Source of the DNA: Astrocystis sublimbata
Lineage: Eukaryota > Ascomycota > Sordariomycetes > Xylariales > Xylariaceae
NCBI GenBank assembly: GCA_022453515.1
Contig: JAJNNY010000034.1
Location: 62,001-126,000 of the forward strand
Length of the DNA: 64,000 nt
Reading direction: 5' to 3'
Part shown: one piece after another, positions 1 to 11,970 of the stretch
How the letters are laid out: every line of letters starts with the position of its first letter
Numbering within the stretch: position 1 is the first letter of the stretch
Translations under genes and position numbers: made by a program
Notes under the pieces: generated by a model
Databases searched by the model: none
What the model was told of the DNA's origin: nothing
The model's input: only the letters and a program-made list of their open reading frames with translations

Positions 1-1254
1 GGTAGGGCATCGATTCGCAGGCGTTGGCTATTATCGAGGCGTCTGAGGGGGATGCGATGGGGCGGATTGAGGGGCGGAGGGGGCGGGTGAAGAATTCTGG
101 GAGTGCATGGTTTTAGTGGTGTTTTGAAGTAGGGGATGGGGAATGGGGAATGGGACTTGGGATTCGAGCTGGAGTTACATGTGGTTATCTAGGTGAGGTG
201 AGGTGGAGGTGAGGTGATGGAACTTACCGTCCCACGAGGTATACCCATAGTGCTTCGCGCTCGGGTCGCAGACGTACATGTCTTCGAACGCGTGGCTTGT
301 CTCGCATGGCGCGTTGGCGACTTCCATGAGGTCGCTCTTGCCGTGCGAGGAGAACCAGCCGTTGCTTTCTGTCGTGAGGACTTCGGCTGATTGGGGTGAC
401 TGGGTAGGTATAATTAATTAGGGCTTGGATAAGTTGATTGTGTTTGCTAGAGGAATGGAGTTTAGGGGGGGATGGAGGGGATATGTAGCGTGGCAGTGGA
501 AATGAGAAAGGAGAAAGGAAGAGAGGAGGGGGGAGGAAGGGTTGGGGATAGCTGATATTACCTGGAGAAATCTGCCCCATTCCATCAAGATCTTCTTGAC
601 CATCTTGTTGACTTCTGGGTCTAGGAAGGCTGCGTGGCCACTGATGAGGTGTTAGCATTTGTACATACAAGCATCGTGGGCGCGTTGCTATTTGAGATGA
701 AGATGATAGGGGCAAGAGGTAAGGGGTCAGGGTGATTTGATTCACCTACCTCGGCGTCGCCATAACATAATCAAACACCGAAACCATCGGCACGCCCACC
801 ATGCCGACCCCAAAAGCGCAGTCGTTCCACTGCGGCGCCTGCGTGAAGATGTGGTTCAGCACATCCAGCATGTGGCGGTAGTCTCGGATCTGCCGCTTCC
901 CCGTGGGGTCGTTGTAGTACGGCTTCTTGAGCGGCACCTCGTCCCACATCTGCGTGAAGTACATGTAGATCCGCGAGTTGCCCTCGATGAGCTCTTTGAA
1001 TTCTTGCAGGACTGGGATCAGAGGGGTCGCGGTGTGCGTGTCGACGTGCTTGATCCGCTTCGAGAGCCAGTCGTGTTGCACGCGGTGGTCGTGGGGAAGC
1101 CAGGAGCCGAGACTAAGGGGGTCGGTTGGTCACATTGTGTTTGTTGTTGCTGGGGATTGACATCTGGGGGCTGGGGGTGAAGGTGAGGGAGAGCTTACTG
1201 TTGCATCTTGTGCTCTTGGGGGATGTCGACCCCGTCGCCGTGTTGGTGCACCAT
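1..1254 (-). CDS. Phosphatidylserine decarboxylase-like protein (PSDC type), 3' end cut by window edge
   Basis: N-terminal 255 residues of a decarboxylase of the fungal PSDC/phosphatidylserine-decarboxylase-like group, which also contains the L-tryptophan decarboxylase PsiD. I read five exons: 1254-1199, 1112-750, 640-562, 399-228 and 96-1 (running off the left edge), with GT-AG introns and phases that all join. Supporting segments are PLIPVLQEFKELIE and HIFTQAPQW (exon 2), GHAAFLDPEVN and EWGRFL (exon 3), FVCDP-like MYVCDPSAKHYGYTSW (exon 4) and FFTRPLRP with ANACES (exon 5). These match the N-terminal PSDC domain and the start of the catalytic domain. The self-cleaving pyruvoyl site near the C-terminus lies outside the window, so activity cannot be judged. 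The substrate could be phosphatidylserine, an aromatic amino acid or something else. The start ATG is the only one that gives a continuous exon 1. Confidence 0.85.
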
Positions 1255-1829
1255 TGTTGATGATTAGTTCTAATGTGCAGTTGAATTGATTGAAGATGTG
1301 GCTGAAGTTGTTGTTGAGAATTACGAGGGTCGAACTTCAAGGAGACTCTATGTGTGCTTGGCAAATACTATATATCTCAAGTAGGTAAGCATAGTCGACA
1401 ACTAAATCCGAAAATGATAGAGGGTGCGGAAGAGGCGGCAGACGGCTACGGGACATTGTTCATGATGCCGACTGGTGATGTAATCTTGATTGCTGTCTGC
1501 GATGAGCTCATTCGCGAAGAAGAGTGTAAGCGACAGATCAAGCTCGATAAAGTGAAGCTAGAGGAGGGGCACAGGGCACAGGGTGCAAAGGATGACCCTT
1601 CAATGACATCTTATTGTTTTACTGTCTTCAGACCATTCAGGGTCTCTGTTCATTACATTAAGTAAACGTCATCAATATCCGCCGTCATCCTCAGTTACCA
1701 ACGCCGGACACAACAAACGCCGCGACCAAACGCTCTCAATGGCCCATACCAATCATGTACTGTCGGAAATGTCCCGGCCATGCATGTTTTCTCGAAGCTA
1801 ATGAAAAGAACTGATTATCCGTTTCTTCA
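1255..1829. other. Intergenic, 575 bp
   Basis: Divergent upstream region of the decarboxylase and tail region of the Zn2Cys6 gene. An 84-codon ATG-led frame (1414-1665, +) is present, but I recognise no domain in it and saw no splice or promoter support, so it is not called. Confidence 0.5.
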
Positions 1830-4439
1830 TCATATCGGTCTTTCCCAGTCTGCGCTCTCGAGCCACTGCATAAAGTCGCTGTCGTGACCAAGGAATGGCA
1901 CTTCAATTCCCCAATTGGTTTCTCCCAACTGAAACTCGAGCGGATCCGGCGGCATATTCCACTCGTGATGAGGCATCGTCTCGCTCTGGAAAGCGCTCAT
2001 CTCCATGTTGCTCACATTACCTAGAGCCTGGTGATGCTGCTGCTCATGTTGGACGTGGGATGAAAGTGGTCTTTCTGACGCATTGGATGGGCTCAGGATC
2101 TTGTCGAGGATGCGCGTGATGACCTTGCGCCCCTGATCGCACGTAACAAACGACCCGTCAGAAGGGTCGACGTCGCCCAAGCGGGATGCGAAAACAGACA
2201 GATCCTGAATGGTGCGGCTCCTCGGCAGGAGGGGGTTCTTCGGGTAGTTTGGCAGCTGCTCTTGTTTCAGCAACTCTACCGCAATGACAGACGCACTCCT
2301 CAAGCCTTGAATGGCGAGCAGGGCGGCAATGCTGCTCTGCATTATCGACGCCAAGTCATGCCGTTTGCTGATGTGTAAGATGTCTTGAAAGATGGCGCTT
2401 GCGACTTCGACAAGCTTGTCCCAGCTCGCGCCCGTCTTTCGAATCAAGACACGCTGGAGGAGCAGCTCGTTTGCGCGGAAACCCTGCCGGAGAGCGATCC
2501 TGAGGAATGATTCAAGGGGTCGCTTATTTTTGGATGATATGTTGAAGTTGGAGTTCAGCTCGTCTGCCGTGTTCGTGATGAATGATGGTAATCGAGCCCA
2601 ATTGATGTCGCTTTCATGCTGGATATTTTTTGCGCGACTCAGGATTTCCTCCCTACTGTACTGCCCAAGAGCTAGGTCGAGGACTTCCTCTCGCTTTGGT
2701 GCGAATTCTAGCCAGGTCTTAGCCCATGTGCCATGAGAGAGCCTACCAGATGTGTTATATCCATTGTCATCCAACGATGCGAGGATGCGCGCAATCTCAC
2801 CCTCACTGGCCACAAGTTGAACATCTGGTATGTCCAATGGCGCCGTTAGATTACAGTAGCGATATGACAACCTCTACAGCACTCAAAGTCAGCATAATCA
2901 ATATATGAGGAGAGCAGTGATTTACGCACCGGAGGTCGACCAAGGTAGGACGAGGTGCTGATCTCAGAGGTATATGCCCCAACCGCAACTCGCACACGCA
3001 GTTGCTCGAGGAAGAAGGGCAACCGTGGCTTGCCCTGTCTGACATCGATATGGAGGCCCATGGCTACAACAGCGTTGACGAATTCACCCGTCTCTCTATA
3101 GACTGCGAAACTCCCGTCCCCTTTCAGCGCAGCGGTCAAGTTTGAGTTTTCTATAAGCAGCCAGACAAATAAGTCGTCCAGCGCTTCGCAATCGCGGCAG
3201 AAGTTAAGGCAAGTGGAAGCGATGTCGCTCATTTTGCGTATAAGGATATTTTTCGACACATTATGCTGCGTGAGCAGCAAGTCCGACGAGTTCAAAGTCG
3301 TGGCGCACATCCCGATGAGAGCGGCAATGATGCCAATAACTTCCCAGCGGATGTGCATTCCGGTCGCCTGCATCGCCCACGCCTTGTAATCCATGTCCTC
3401 TTTTACGAAGATCGACGACATTGTGTTTTGCCACAGCAGTTCTGAGAGCCGCCTTAGCCTCTCGGGATTCTGTTTTTTGAGGGTTTCGCCGTGATGCGCC
3501 CCTAGCTTTAGAAGCCACTGCTTCATGATGGGCTCAATGACAATATGATTGATTCCATCTCCGAGATCAAAGAAGCGATTGAGGAACGCGTTGACCATGG
3601 TCATGTCTTCCATGAAGGAGAGGATCTGACCGCCCCGGACCACCTGGTTATTGGATATCATGAGCCGAGGCAGCTCAGGACCCTCCAGCTCTGCAGACAC
3701 GACGCCTAATTTACTGAGATTCTCCGAGAAGATACACATAGGATTGGTAGCTCCGAAGAAGCCTGGATTCAGCCGTCCTGGTTCGCGAGTGTGCAAGGGA
3801 GGCGCTGATGCGGCACGGTTGAGCTTCGGGGGTGTTTGTGGTGTCGCGCCCCACGACTGGGACGGCCCAACCTGAAGATACCGGGGAGATCTGGGTGAGC
3901 CCGGCTCTGGGGTCTCAACAGTCGGCAGCACCGTAGGAGAAGTTGCCTCGTTGCTTGTAGTAGCGGGTGTAGGAGGAAACTCCTGTGTCGTCTCGCGCTT
4001 CTGTACGATGGTTATTGACGAATCTTCAACGTGTTTTGCTGTTGTCTTGAAAATGACCTATCTAAGACGGGGGACTTCCATACTGTGGCTCATGATTCAT
4101 TCAATTTTCCCAAGGGATGTCGTGTTTTTATCCCCCAGAAGCGAAGTCACTTACTCTTGTAAGGGGATTCGGATGGTATAGGCATTTGTCCTCGCACCTC
4201 CTCTTCACACACCGACTGCATATTGGGACTACATGATCACACCTGAGCTTGCTCTTCCTGCGTACGTAAGTGTCAACGACGACGATGCCTCTAGCGTCCA
4301 GACAACAAAGGATAAAATCGCCATACCTGCAGGGCTCGCAGGATTGGAGCTTTCCATTGCGTCTGTATCTGCCATTGAGAGCTCGCGATGAGGGTTCGCT
4401 CCGCAAATCAACTATCTGTCCGCCGGTTTGACGACGCAT
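1830..4439 (-). CDS. Zn2Cys6 fungal transcription factor
   Basis: A 795-residue regulator in four exons: 4439-4327, 4257-4155, 4057-2930 and 2873-1830. Joining exons 1 and 2 builds the binuclear zinc cluster (Cys34, 37, 44, 51, 54 and 63, pattern C-x2-C-x6-C-x6-C-x2-C-x8-C) with a basic first loop (RKSKLR). An intron inside the zinc cluster is common in this family. The long third exon carries a typical fungal-specific transcription-factor domain. Its end, SYLGRPP, joins RLSYRYC, the hallmark G-R-P-P segment of that domain. The C-terminus is acidic and Trp-rich, a plausible activation region. The first in-frame ATG is at 4439; a few codons upstream are open but lack ATG. It acts in the nucleus; the target is unknown. 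It lies between the decarboxylase and the sugar transporter, and a regulatory link to either is only a guess. Confidence 0.88.
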
Positions 4440-5197
4440 AATCAAGAGCTAGGACTGCATGTGGTCAGCCAAGAGGTGGGATGAATGTGGTTGCCTAAGG
4501 CACGACAGGGGTGGGCCAATGAGTCAAAGTGAAGAAATGATGTATAGTCTGATAAGAAGCGAGTATAGTGAGATGCAGCGGCATTCTGCCGTTTCCGAGG
4601 GGGGAATGGTTTGTTAAATGCCGTGGTGAGTCGACGCCGTTGTTGTACAAGTCCTCAACTCCGACCTCAACTTGTCGTCGCAGGGATAGGAGGTGGAGTC
4701 GCCATCGCTGATGTCCGAGTCTCTTGGCGCTGTGACTGGTCAATGGCTGGGTGTCGGAGTTCGGCTATCTTCCGGAAAAGGTAAAGAGGCATACGCAACG
4801 GCTTACACTGCCTTTGAGGAGCTAAAGACGCTAACTTGATCACGTAAATGTCTACGAAAACATTGACGATTGGGGAAATACTGGTTAGTGACTCATGCAC
4901 GTAAGCTCCAAGACATTCATTGTCTGTGCTAACTGTCGGAATAGTTTTTCGGAATACAATGACGTACCTTGTTATATCAAAATTTATTGCACCATCGGCA
5001 TCATGGAGGGAAAGACGACTATATAGAGCCCAGCTTCCCGCAGCCTGAGGCATTGTAAGTGTTCCTCATCAGCATCACGAACTACATCCATCTCTACACT
5101 CTTCTATCATCCTGAGAACTTCCCACAAGAACAATACCTTATCTGTTATTAAACACACACTACGAAATCCGATCAGTTGATTTCACCACATATCAAA
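4440..5197. other. Intergenic between the Zn2Cys6 gene and a small gene
   Basis: Holds the upstream regions of two divergent genes. A minus-strand frame (5053-4667) has no recognisable domain and is taken as chance. A TATA-like element is listed separately. Confidence 0.5.
5019..5026 (+). promoter_or_regulatory. TATA-like element before the 67-residue gene
   Basis: CTATATAG lies about 170 bp upstream of the ATG at 5198. It is followed by a C/T- and A-rich leader typical of a fungal 5' UTR. Position and composition are the only evidence. Confidence 0.4.
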
Positions 5198-5470
5198 ATG
5201 CCTGGAAGATCATCCAACCCTTTTTCATTCACAACTCGAAAGACGGACACCAAGTCAAGCACTGGTGAAACACGAGACTCTTCTTCTACATACTCGTACG
5301 ATCCGAAGGCAGACCAAGCACGGCAACAGAAGGATAGCAGAGACACCATCAAGCAACTACAGAGAAGTAGGTCTTCACCCGCCATGTACTCTAATCAACC
5401 GAAGAGATTCAGGTCGCTAATATAATATGACATAGCCGCCGAGAAGAATTCTATCAGAATGGGCATTTGA
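5198..5470 (+). CDS. Small hydrophilic protein, 67 residues, unknown function
   Basis: Two exons, 5198-5366 and 5436-5470. The intron has a GTAGGT donor, a CTAAT branch site about 18 nt before the acceptor, and a CATAG acceptor. The start sits in a good fungal context (CAAAATGCC). The product is Ser/Thr/Lys/Asp-rich with no hydrophobic segment, so it is probably cytosolic or nuclear and likely disordered. It begins MPGRSSNPFSF and ends with a short basic tail encoded by exon 2. I do not recognise the family. A clean intron, a good start context and a TATA-like element upstream argue for a real gene, but coding length alone would not. Confidence 0.55.
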
Positions 5471-6883
5471 TGAATCCAAATTCCTATTGGAAATCTACCA
5501 ATACCGAGAGAATCGAAATAGGGGGGCTAGGTTTTGGTGCATTAGTAACCATGATGATGGCATGAAAAGACCGCCCGGGTGGGCACGGCGTTGGGTGTTG
5601 GTCGCGCAGCTTGCTTTGCGATTTATTCAGTGACTTTACACGTGTTTGAAGGATCGGATGAATTCTCCGAAGTCCTCGATGTTTTTTATCGTCAAGTCTC
5701 AAAAGCTTTCGCAGAATCATGGGCATATGTAAGCCTACCTCACAAGTAACATACAAGTTATGCTGTCTGAGACATGAAAGAGCTTTTCAGAACGTCCGGG
5801 GATCCCATTACGAGTTTGAGATCTATTCTACGTGAGCACTATTGCGTGATGTTACATGGGGGCTATTCTGTCGGCCACATGCAAGACGTATTATGCCATG
5901 GCAGTTGTAGGTAATTACTCGTCTCCAAATAGAGGTGTTGGTCCGTATGCGAGCCTAGGTACTAGTGCTGCTGATCATATGTAGGTCAAGAGGATATTCA
6001 GACATGCATGGAAAGACCTTATAGTTGAAAACACACCTACGTCAGTGGTAGTGTGTTGCAGATGATCAATCATACCTAGGTGATCATCTAGGACACGCCA
6101 TGGGTTGAATATGTTTGACAAACTAATGAAACATCCGTAAGCTGATTGATCCTCCAACGAACCCTGATAATTGACCATGATATTACCGGCAGCGGGCGAG
6201 TCATTGTCCATCTTCTTATCTGTGGCTTGCTGAGAGCGCATCATGAGGCCTAGCTTGTGACGACCGAGGTTGCAAATGGGGGCCAAATACATATACTTTC
6301 AAATAAGGACTTTAGATCTGGACTTCTGGTGAACCGACTAGAGAATTAAGATGCATTGGACAGAGGGCGGATATCTTGACAAGTTCACATTATGCCAAGA
6401 ATACCAAATGACGATGCAAGCAATGCACGATCCGTGTTATAGGCTCAGCTTCCAGTTTGAGACAGTGAGGCAAACATAGGTATCATAGTTGTACTGTTAA
6501 CTCTTATGATAATTAGATGTTCTAGCAAACGTTAAACAAGATATCTACGTGAATGCCACACATGCCACACATGTCACACGCCCAAGCAGTCACATATGAT
6601 GGATTAGCTATGTCTAAGAACTTAAGCTGCGGTAAAGTAAATCACGTTACATGGGGCTATGCTTCCAGAAATCTTCGTAGTATTAACGTCTTCAAATAAA
6701 GATCGACTTCTTCGCTCGATTTGTCGAGTCGAGTGGCACAACTATTTATCTATAGTTGTCTAAACAGGGGTATTTGTGCGGAGTCCGCGTAAAAGAGAGC
6801 TATTACTGAAATACAAATGTGGGACTACTACAGAGTTTCCCTGAAGACTACTGTGCTTCATCAATGCTGTTGATGGAAGGCAT
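5471..6883. other. Intergenic, 1.4 kb
   Basis: Moderately AT-rich with no convincing gene. Two minus-strand frames (5756-5484 and 6292-5975) show no domain or splice support. A 9-bp tandem repeat is listed separately. Confidence 0.5.
6553..6579. repeat. 9-bp tandem repeat, 3 copies
   Basis: Unit ATGCCACAC occurs twice exactly and once with one change (ATGTCACAC). It is non-coding and about 300 bp beyond the 3' end of the transporter gene. Confidence 0.75.
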
Positions 6884-8992
6884 CTAGTACTTCTTCTCCT
6901 CTTCGTGCTTCATTTCCTCGTGGTGTCTGACAATATCCTCTTGGTGGTAGAGAGGCTCAAGTTCCGCGTGGCGCTGGAAGAAAACATAGCGCTTAGTCCA
7001 CCAAGGAAGAACCTTCTTGACCTGGTAGCCGGCGAACTTGCTAGTAGGGACGGCGAAGACGTAGTCAAGCTCCTCAAGGGTGCGCTGCTTCGTCTCGGGA
7101 ACCAGGAAGAAGATCATCACGAAGGCAAGGACGTTGAAGCCGGCATACAATCCGAAAGCGCCGACCGTTCCGAGTCGCTGAAGAATGAAGGGGAAGGTGA
7201 TACCAAGGACGGCGGCCCAGCCCAGACAGGTGGCGACGGCGAAGCCCATACCAACTTCTCGGTGAGATAGAGGAAATACTTCGGCCGAGTAGGTGAAAGG
7301 CACGGGACCCTCACCGGGTGAGTAGAAAGCGGCGAAGAGGAACACGAATAGTGCGACAAGACCGAGCCGAGCTGGGTTGCCCTTGGGAATCAATGTGGAT
7401 AGACCAGCGGCCAGAAGAGTCCAAGTCATCTGAGGGAACGTGAACAGGAGCAGCGATCGACGACCGAAGGTATCAATTGTCCAGAAAGCGGGGAAGGCGA
7501 ACAACCAGTTGACAGCACCGAATCCGAAGGAGGCAAGCAAAGCCTGGAACTGGGAGAAGCCGGCGTCCTCGAAAACGGTTGACGAGTAGAAAGCGATGAT
7601 GTTGATACCGCAGAGCTGCTGAGCAATCATGACAGTGAAAGCGGCGTAGGTGGCGCGACGAACGCGGGGAATAGTGAACAGTTGAGAGAAGCGTGTGAGG
7701 TAGTTGCTCTTGTTCAAGATCTTGTTCTCGATGGAAAGTTGAGCGTGGATAGAGTACATATCACGAGCAACCTGGATCGGGTGGTGTCGCAGAACCGTCA
7801 AGGATTTCCAAGCCTGCGGGTAGCGGTTCTTCTTCATCAACCACCTCGGGCTCTCAGGGCAGAAGAAGATCAGGACGAGCAGAGGGACAGCGGGGATGAA
7901 AGGAGCACCCAACATCAGTCGCCAGTTGTTCACATTGTTGTAGACAGCAAGGTTGACAGCAGTACCGAGGAAGATACCGAAAGCAGTCCACATCTGCCAT
8001 GACATGACGAGAGCACCTCGGACTGCGGCAGGGGCATTTTCGGCAGCGAAGATTGGAACTGTCGAGGCCTTGAGACCCATGCCGATGCCCATGAGGAGAC
8101 GGTTGGAGATTTGCTGAGCGTAGGTGTGGGAGAAGGCGGAACCAATGACAGGCCAGATACAGAAGTGCGCAGACAGGAAGATGGTACCACGGCGACCGAG
8201 CCAGTTGTTGAAGGGGTCAGAGAGCCAGCAACCGATAACTGCACATCCGATGTAAGGACCGGCATTAATAAGACCGACCAGCTAGCGAATATATATATTA
8301 GTTGTCATGGCTCACGCGCATGCAAAAGTTCCAGTCATAGACTCACAATCTTTTCTCTCGTGCTTTCACCACCAATGCCATAGTATGCCGGGAAGAAGAG
8401 GGTCGCGCCGTTGGATCCTGTTTGATCCCAACCCTGAACGGCTGCACCGATAGAACAGGTGATGATGGTGAGGTACAGCCTCCAAGGTAGTCGCCATTTG
8501 TGCAGGATTTCGTGGTTCAGCGCTCGCTTTTCTTCTTCGTCCAGAGCCTCGGCGCCGTTGATATCCTCGAAAGCTTTTGGGTTCTGGGCAACCAGGGCAC
8601 CTTTGCGGAAGTATGACACGTGCTCCTGAAGTCCCTTCTCTTCGACGAAGGCCTCTACATCTCGCATGAGCTGTTCGCGCGAGATGCCCTCCAAGGGGTT
8701 GATAATCCTATGGTCGAGTATGGTTAGACCATGTTTGTGGCAACAGTAGTGGCGAGAGCAGCCTCAGGTACAAAGGTAAGATTGTTGTGATGAGTGGAAG
8801 TCACTTACTTGGCTTGAAGGTTGACGTTGAGATCGACATGTTCGGTCACGTCAAGACCGTGTTCCAGCTTCTCACCATGAACGCCCTTTGGCTCAAGGCT
8901 ACAGATAGTGTCAGTCATGGCCTAGTGCGATGTCTGTGAGTGTGTCTGTTCATTTCGGTATGTACCTACCTTGATTTCTCGATGTCCGACAT
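6884..8992 (-). CDS. MFS sugar transporter (SP family)
   Basis: Predicted plasma-membrane sugar:proton symporter of 623 residues in four exons: 8992-8970, 8898-8809, 8707-8347 and 8281-6884. It has about twelve hydrophobic segments. Family motifs appear in order: [10 protein letters not shown] in helix 1, GRRGT in the loop between helices 2 and 3, PESPRWL before the central loop, [14 protein letters not shown] in helix 7, DTFGRRSLL in the equivalent second-half loop, [14 protein letters not shown], and [12 protein letters not shown] after helix 12. Both cytoplasmic tails are long; the C-terminal one is charged and rich in His, Glu and Lys. The first exon codes for only eight residues (MSDIEKS...), and the chosen ATG gives correct phase at all three introns. 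Substrate specificity (hexose, pentose, polyol) cannot be read from sequence. Confidence 0.92.
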
Positions 8993-9110
8993 GTTGGCGC
9001 TTGTGATGGTGGAATGCGAGCGAAGCAGATTCCGAGACCTCACAAAGACAAGCTGGCGAGATAACAAGAGACGGAGACACAAGACAAATCGAGGGTGCGC
9101 ATTCCTCAGT

Positions 9111-9116
9111 CTTATA
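9111..9116 (-). promoter_or_regulatory. TATA-like element of the sugar transporter
   Basis: On the minus strand this reads TATAAG, about 120 bp upstream of the transporter ATG at 8992. Inferred from position only. Confidence 0.4.
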
Positions 9117-9288
9117 TGAGAGTAACGTGGGCAGGGATTTACTAACAGCAGTGAATACAGCCATTGCCCACCACCACCACACCACCACATTACCTCCTGT
9201 GCTCCTGTAAGTACCTAGACTAACCACAAGACTAACAACAAAAATAGGCGACCCCGGACTCTGAGTGATCGTCATCCCCATTCACCAC

Positions 9289-9579
9289 TTATTCTCCAGA
9301 ATCCACCAGGGCCCACAATTCCGTCGCAAACATCTGAAAGAATGAGTGGTGTTGGTACCGCACTAATTCCGCCAAGCTGTAGTTACTAGGATCGAGATAG
9401 GTTCTTGTGCATGTAGGATGTACGAGTACAGTGTCAATACCAGAAGGATTCGGATGAGGGCAGTCTCCATCTGCAAGATACGCCACGCGGCGAACGGCAT
9501 TCTGAGCCAGGCGAGCCAGGGAAGTACGCTCGGTACGGTACCGTCGAGCGGTCACATAGTACAGTGTAGCGGGCAACAT
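9289..9579 (-). CDS. Possible hypothetical protein, 96 residues
   Basis: An uninterrupted ATG-led frame, upstream of and tandem with the sugar transporter. The sequence is protein-like in composition (ARRYRTERTSLARL, then LAELVRYQHHSFFQMF), but I recognise no family and see no signal peptide or membrane segment. It may be a chance frame or a remnant of a longer gene. Confidence 0.22.
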   Translation of the reverse strand: MLPATLYYVTARRYRTERTSLARLAQNAVRRVAYLADGDCPHPNPSGIDTVLVHPTCTRTYLDPSNYSLAELVRYQHHSFFQMFATELWALVDSGE

Positions 9580-11946
9580 CTACTCGTAGTTTTTACAGGC
9601 ACCTTTCAGTGGAAATTAGGGGTTGAGCTAGAGGTTTGGCAAGTAGTAAACAATTACACAACATTCTGCACTAAAAGGTACTGTATCTCTTCTTTCTCTA
9701 GACACTAGGCGCGACTATCTGCGTGGTTACAGTGATTGATTCCCTCCATCCCAGCATCGAGATCAGTGTTGCTGAAAGGTCATCTACATGTTGGCCATTT
9801 CCGAAGTTCCATAAATCCCAAAGAGATCACAAATTCCCACAATTGGGATCTAGATCTCGTGGTCTATGTGTGTCAATTTGGGATCCCCACGTGTCAGCTA
9901 CAGATGGGGGGATCTAGGCACAATAGAGGAGTGAGATTGTTGATCACCAACGTTCAGCTGGCGTAACCGCCAGAAGGACTGCTGTGCTGCACACTGAACA
10001 GTAACAGTGAAATCGATGTACGAGTGGTTCAGAATGAGCTTGCCGTTCTGCTCGCATTTCTGCATGCGGCTCTCCCGTACGAGCCGTTCTCTTAGCCGCC
10101 ACTAAGTCCTTTTCTTCATGCCACCCTTGCCCTGCTTCAAGACCAACCACATGACGCCGCCGAGTTTTAACCCATTGCCATCTGCAGGGGTTTTCAGTAC
10201 GAATCGCATGACTGTTGAAAATCTTTGCGCTTCCCGTGCCGAAACCAAGCCAGACAAGCTTGTCCCGCTCGAGCAATCAATGGTGGTGTTTACAGCTCAA
10301 AGACTCGAACATGCAACCCTACCTCATCACACACGTGATCCCATTGTCTCGGCATTCATGGCATTCGTAGGATGACGACACTTGCGGGGAAGCAAAGACT
10401 CGAAGTCATCGAGTTGTGAAGTCTATGGGCAGATGATGGAGGGTTTGCGCTTCGGCCATGCCGTGTTTTCCAGCTCATGGCTGACCTTGACATTCCATTT
10501 CTGTCATGATCTGAAATCTGGCATGCGGCCTGGCTAACACGCACCGACCAACATGGTGCGGGCTGCCGATCGTCAGAACCACAATTCGAGGAGTTACAGT
10601 ACCGCTGAGTTGGGACCCAAACGGCGGCCAGATCAATTGTGTCGCATCGAAAATTCTACAGAGGTTCTCGACCTCGAGAGGTCCACTAAGACATGGAGCT
10701 GAACAGTGAGCTTATGTCGACGTCTTTGTCGCTGTCACTACGTTATGTAACGCATCTGACGTGAGAAGCACGATTCTCGACCTTCGGTGTGAGACCTGTG
10801 CCTTGATAGCCAAATATCAGAGGTTTCAGTCGTGAGGTACCTAGATGCCTAGATTTGCCTCGGCTCTAGGTCTATGCCCACGCGCCGCAGTGGCTGCTTG
10901 CCGTCTTACGCCGGGCGTGCGGCCTTCTCGGCGGCCTTTGTCAGCTCGGTATCCCAACTCCACTCCCCAAAGAATTTTGAGCATGTTGACTGGCCAATTC
11001 GAAAAAAGACAGGCATTTCAGGCTCCCCACAGAGCAAGCACATGGATATAAGGGTTATGGCTGTCTTGGCGGTGAGTAGCGCATGGGTGCTTTCAGCGAG
11101 TTGCGTTCAAGAGATTTCTGAGATGAGGGTACGGCTGTCCACGGCAAACTTGGCTTCTGACTTGGTATGTCCTGATCGGGTATGAGACCGCACCGACAAG
11201 GCGTGTTGGCGTGGTACTCGGCTTGTTTTTCTCTTGTCCTGCGTCGCTCGTCTCTTGTATGAACTGATGGCGTGAAGAAGCCTCCATGCGACATATCAGA
11301 TTGCCTTTAATCGCATTCTTCATCGGCTACAATAGCTTGGGCGCATTACAACGTAGATGATATTGAAGGGTTTGGTTTAATTTGTTGAAGGCATCTACAT
11401 GGCACTAGCATAGCACCATTCTCAACAGGCGAAGAAACTTTTACGCAATTGCAGGAATAAGCAATTTTATCATCGTGTTACAAGCTCAAGGATGAGCTCG
11501 GGGAATACAGCACAGTACAGAACATGATGTACCGCGACGAGAGCGACTATGAACCAGATGCCGATATCACGCTAATAAAGACCCATGTCGTCAGTGACAC
11601 CACTTTTTTCCCTCTAGTCGGTACCCTAGTCCAGCTAGTCGAGCCAAATATCTCCCCTTTTTCCCCTCACGATCAGGTCTGCATGCGGAGGAAAAGCTGG
11701 AGGAAAAGCGCGCTATACCGTACGCAGTAGCAAATATTGGAGATCGCAGTGCTCACAATGCGGAGGGTTCATCGCTCTGATCGCACTATCGAGCGAATCT
11801 CAAATACTAAGTAAGGCATGTATAGTATGCCCTAGTAGCTTCTGGCCCAACGCGAGCCCCAACGACATGTACGTATCAGTCTCGCTTCAAAATCGAAGTC
11901 ACCGTGCGCTCGGATTCTCCTTGATCATTTTAGAGTGGTCGCGGGG

Positions 11947-11970
11947 TCACGGAGTCACGGAGCCACGGAG
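11947..11970. repeat. 8-bp tandem repeat, 3 copies
   Basis: TCACGGAG twice, then CCACGGAG, inside the gene-poor region. Seen directly. Confidence 0.75.

Noticed and set aside
1354..1665. Plus-strand frame of 103 codons (84 from the first ATG)
   Set aside because: No domain, lies in the leader region of the divergent decarboxylase, no promoter or intron support.
4667..5053. Minus-strand frame of 128 codons upstream of the Zn2Cys6 gene
   Set aside because: Covers the likely promoter and TATA of the 67-residue gene; composition not protein-like.
10845..11323. Overlapping frames on both strands in the gene-poor region
   Set aside because: Frames on both strands are mutually exclusive, without domains or splice signals; taken as chance.
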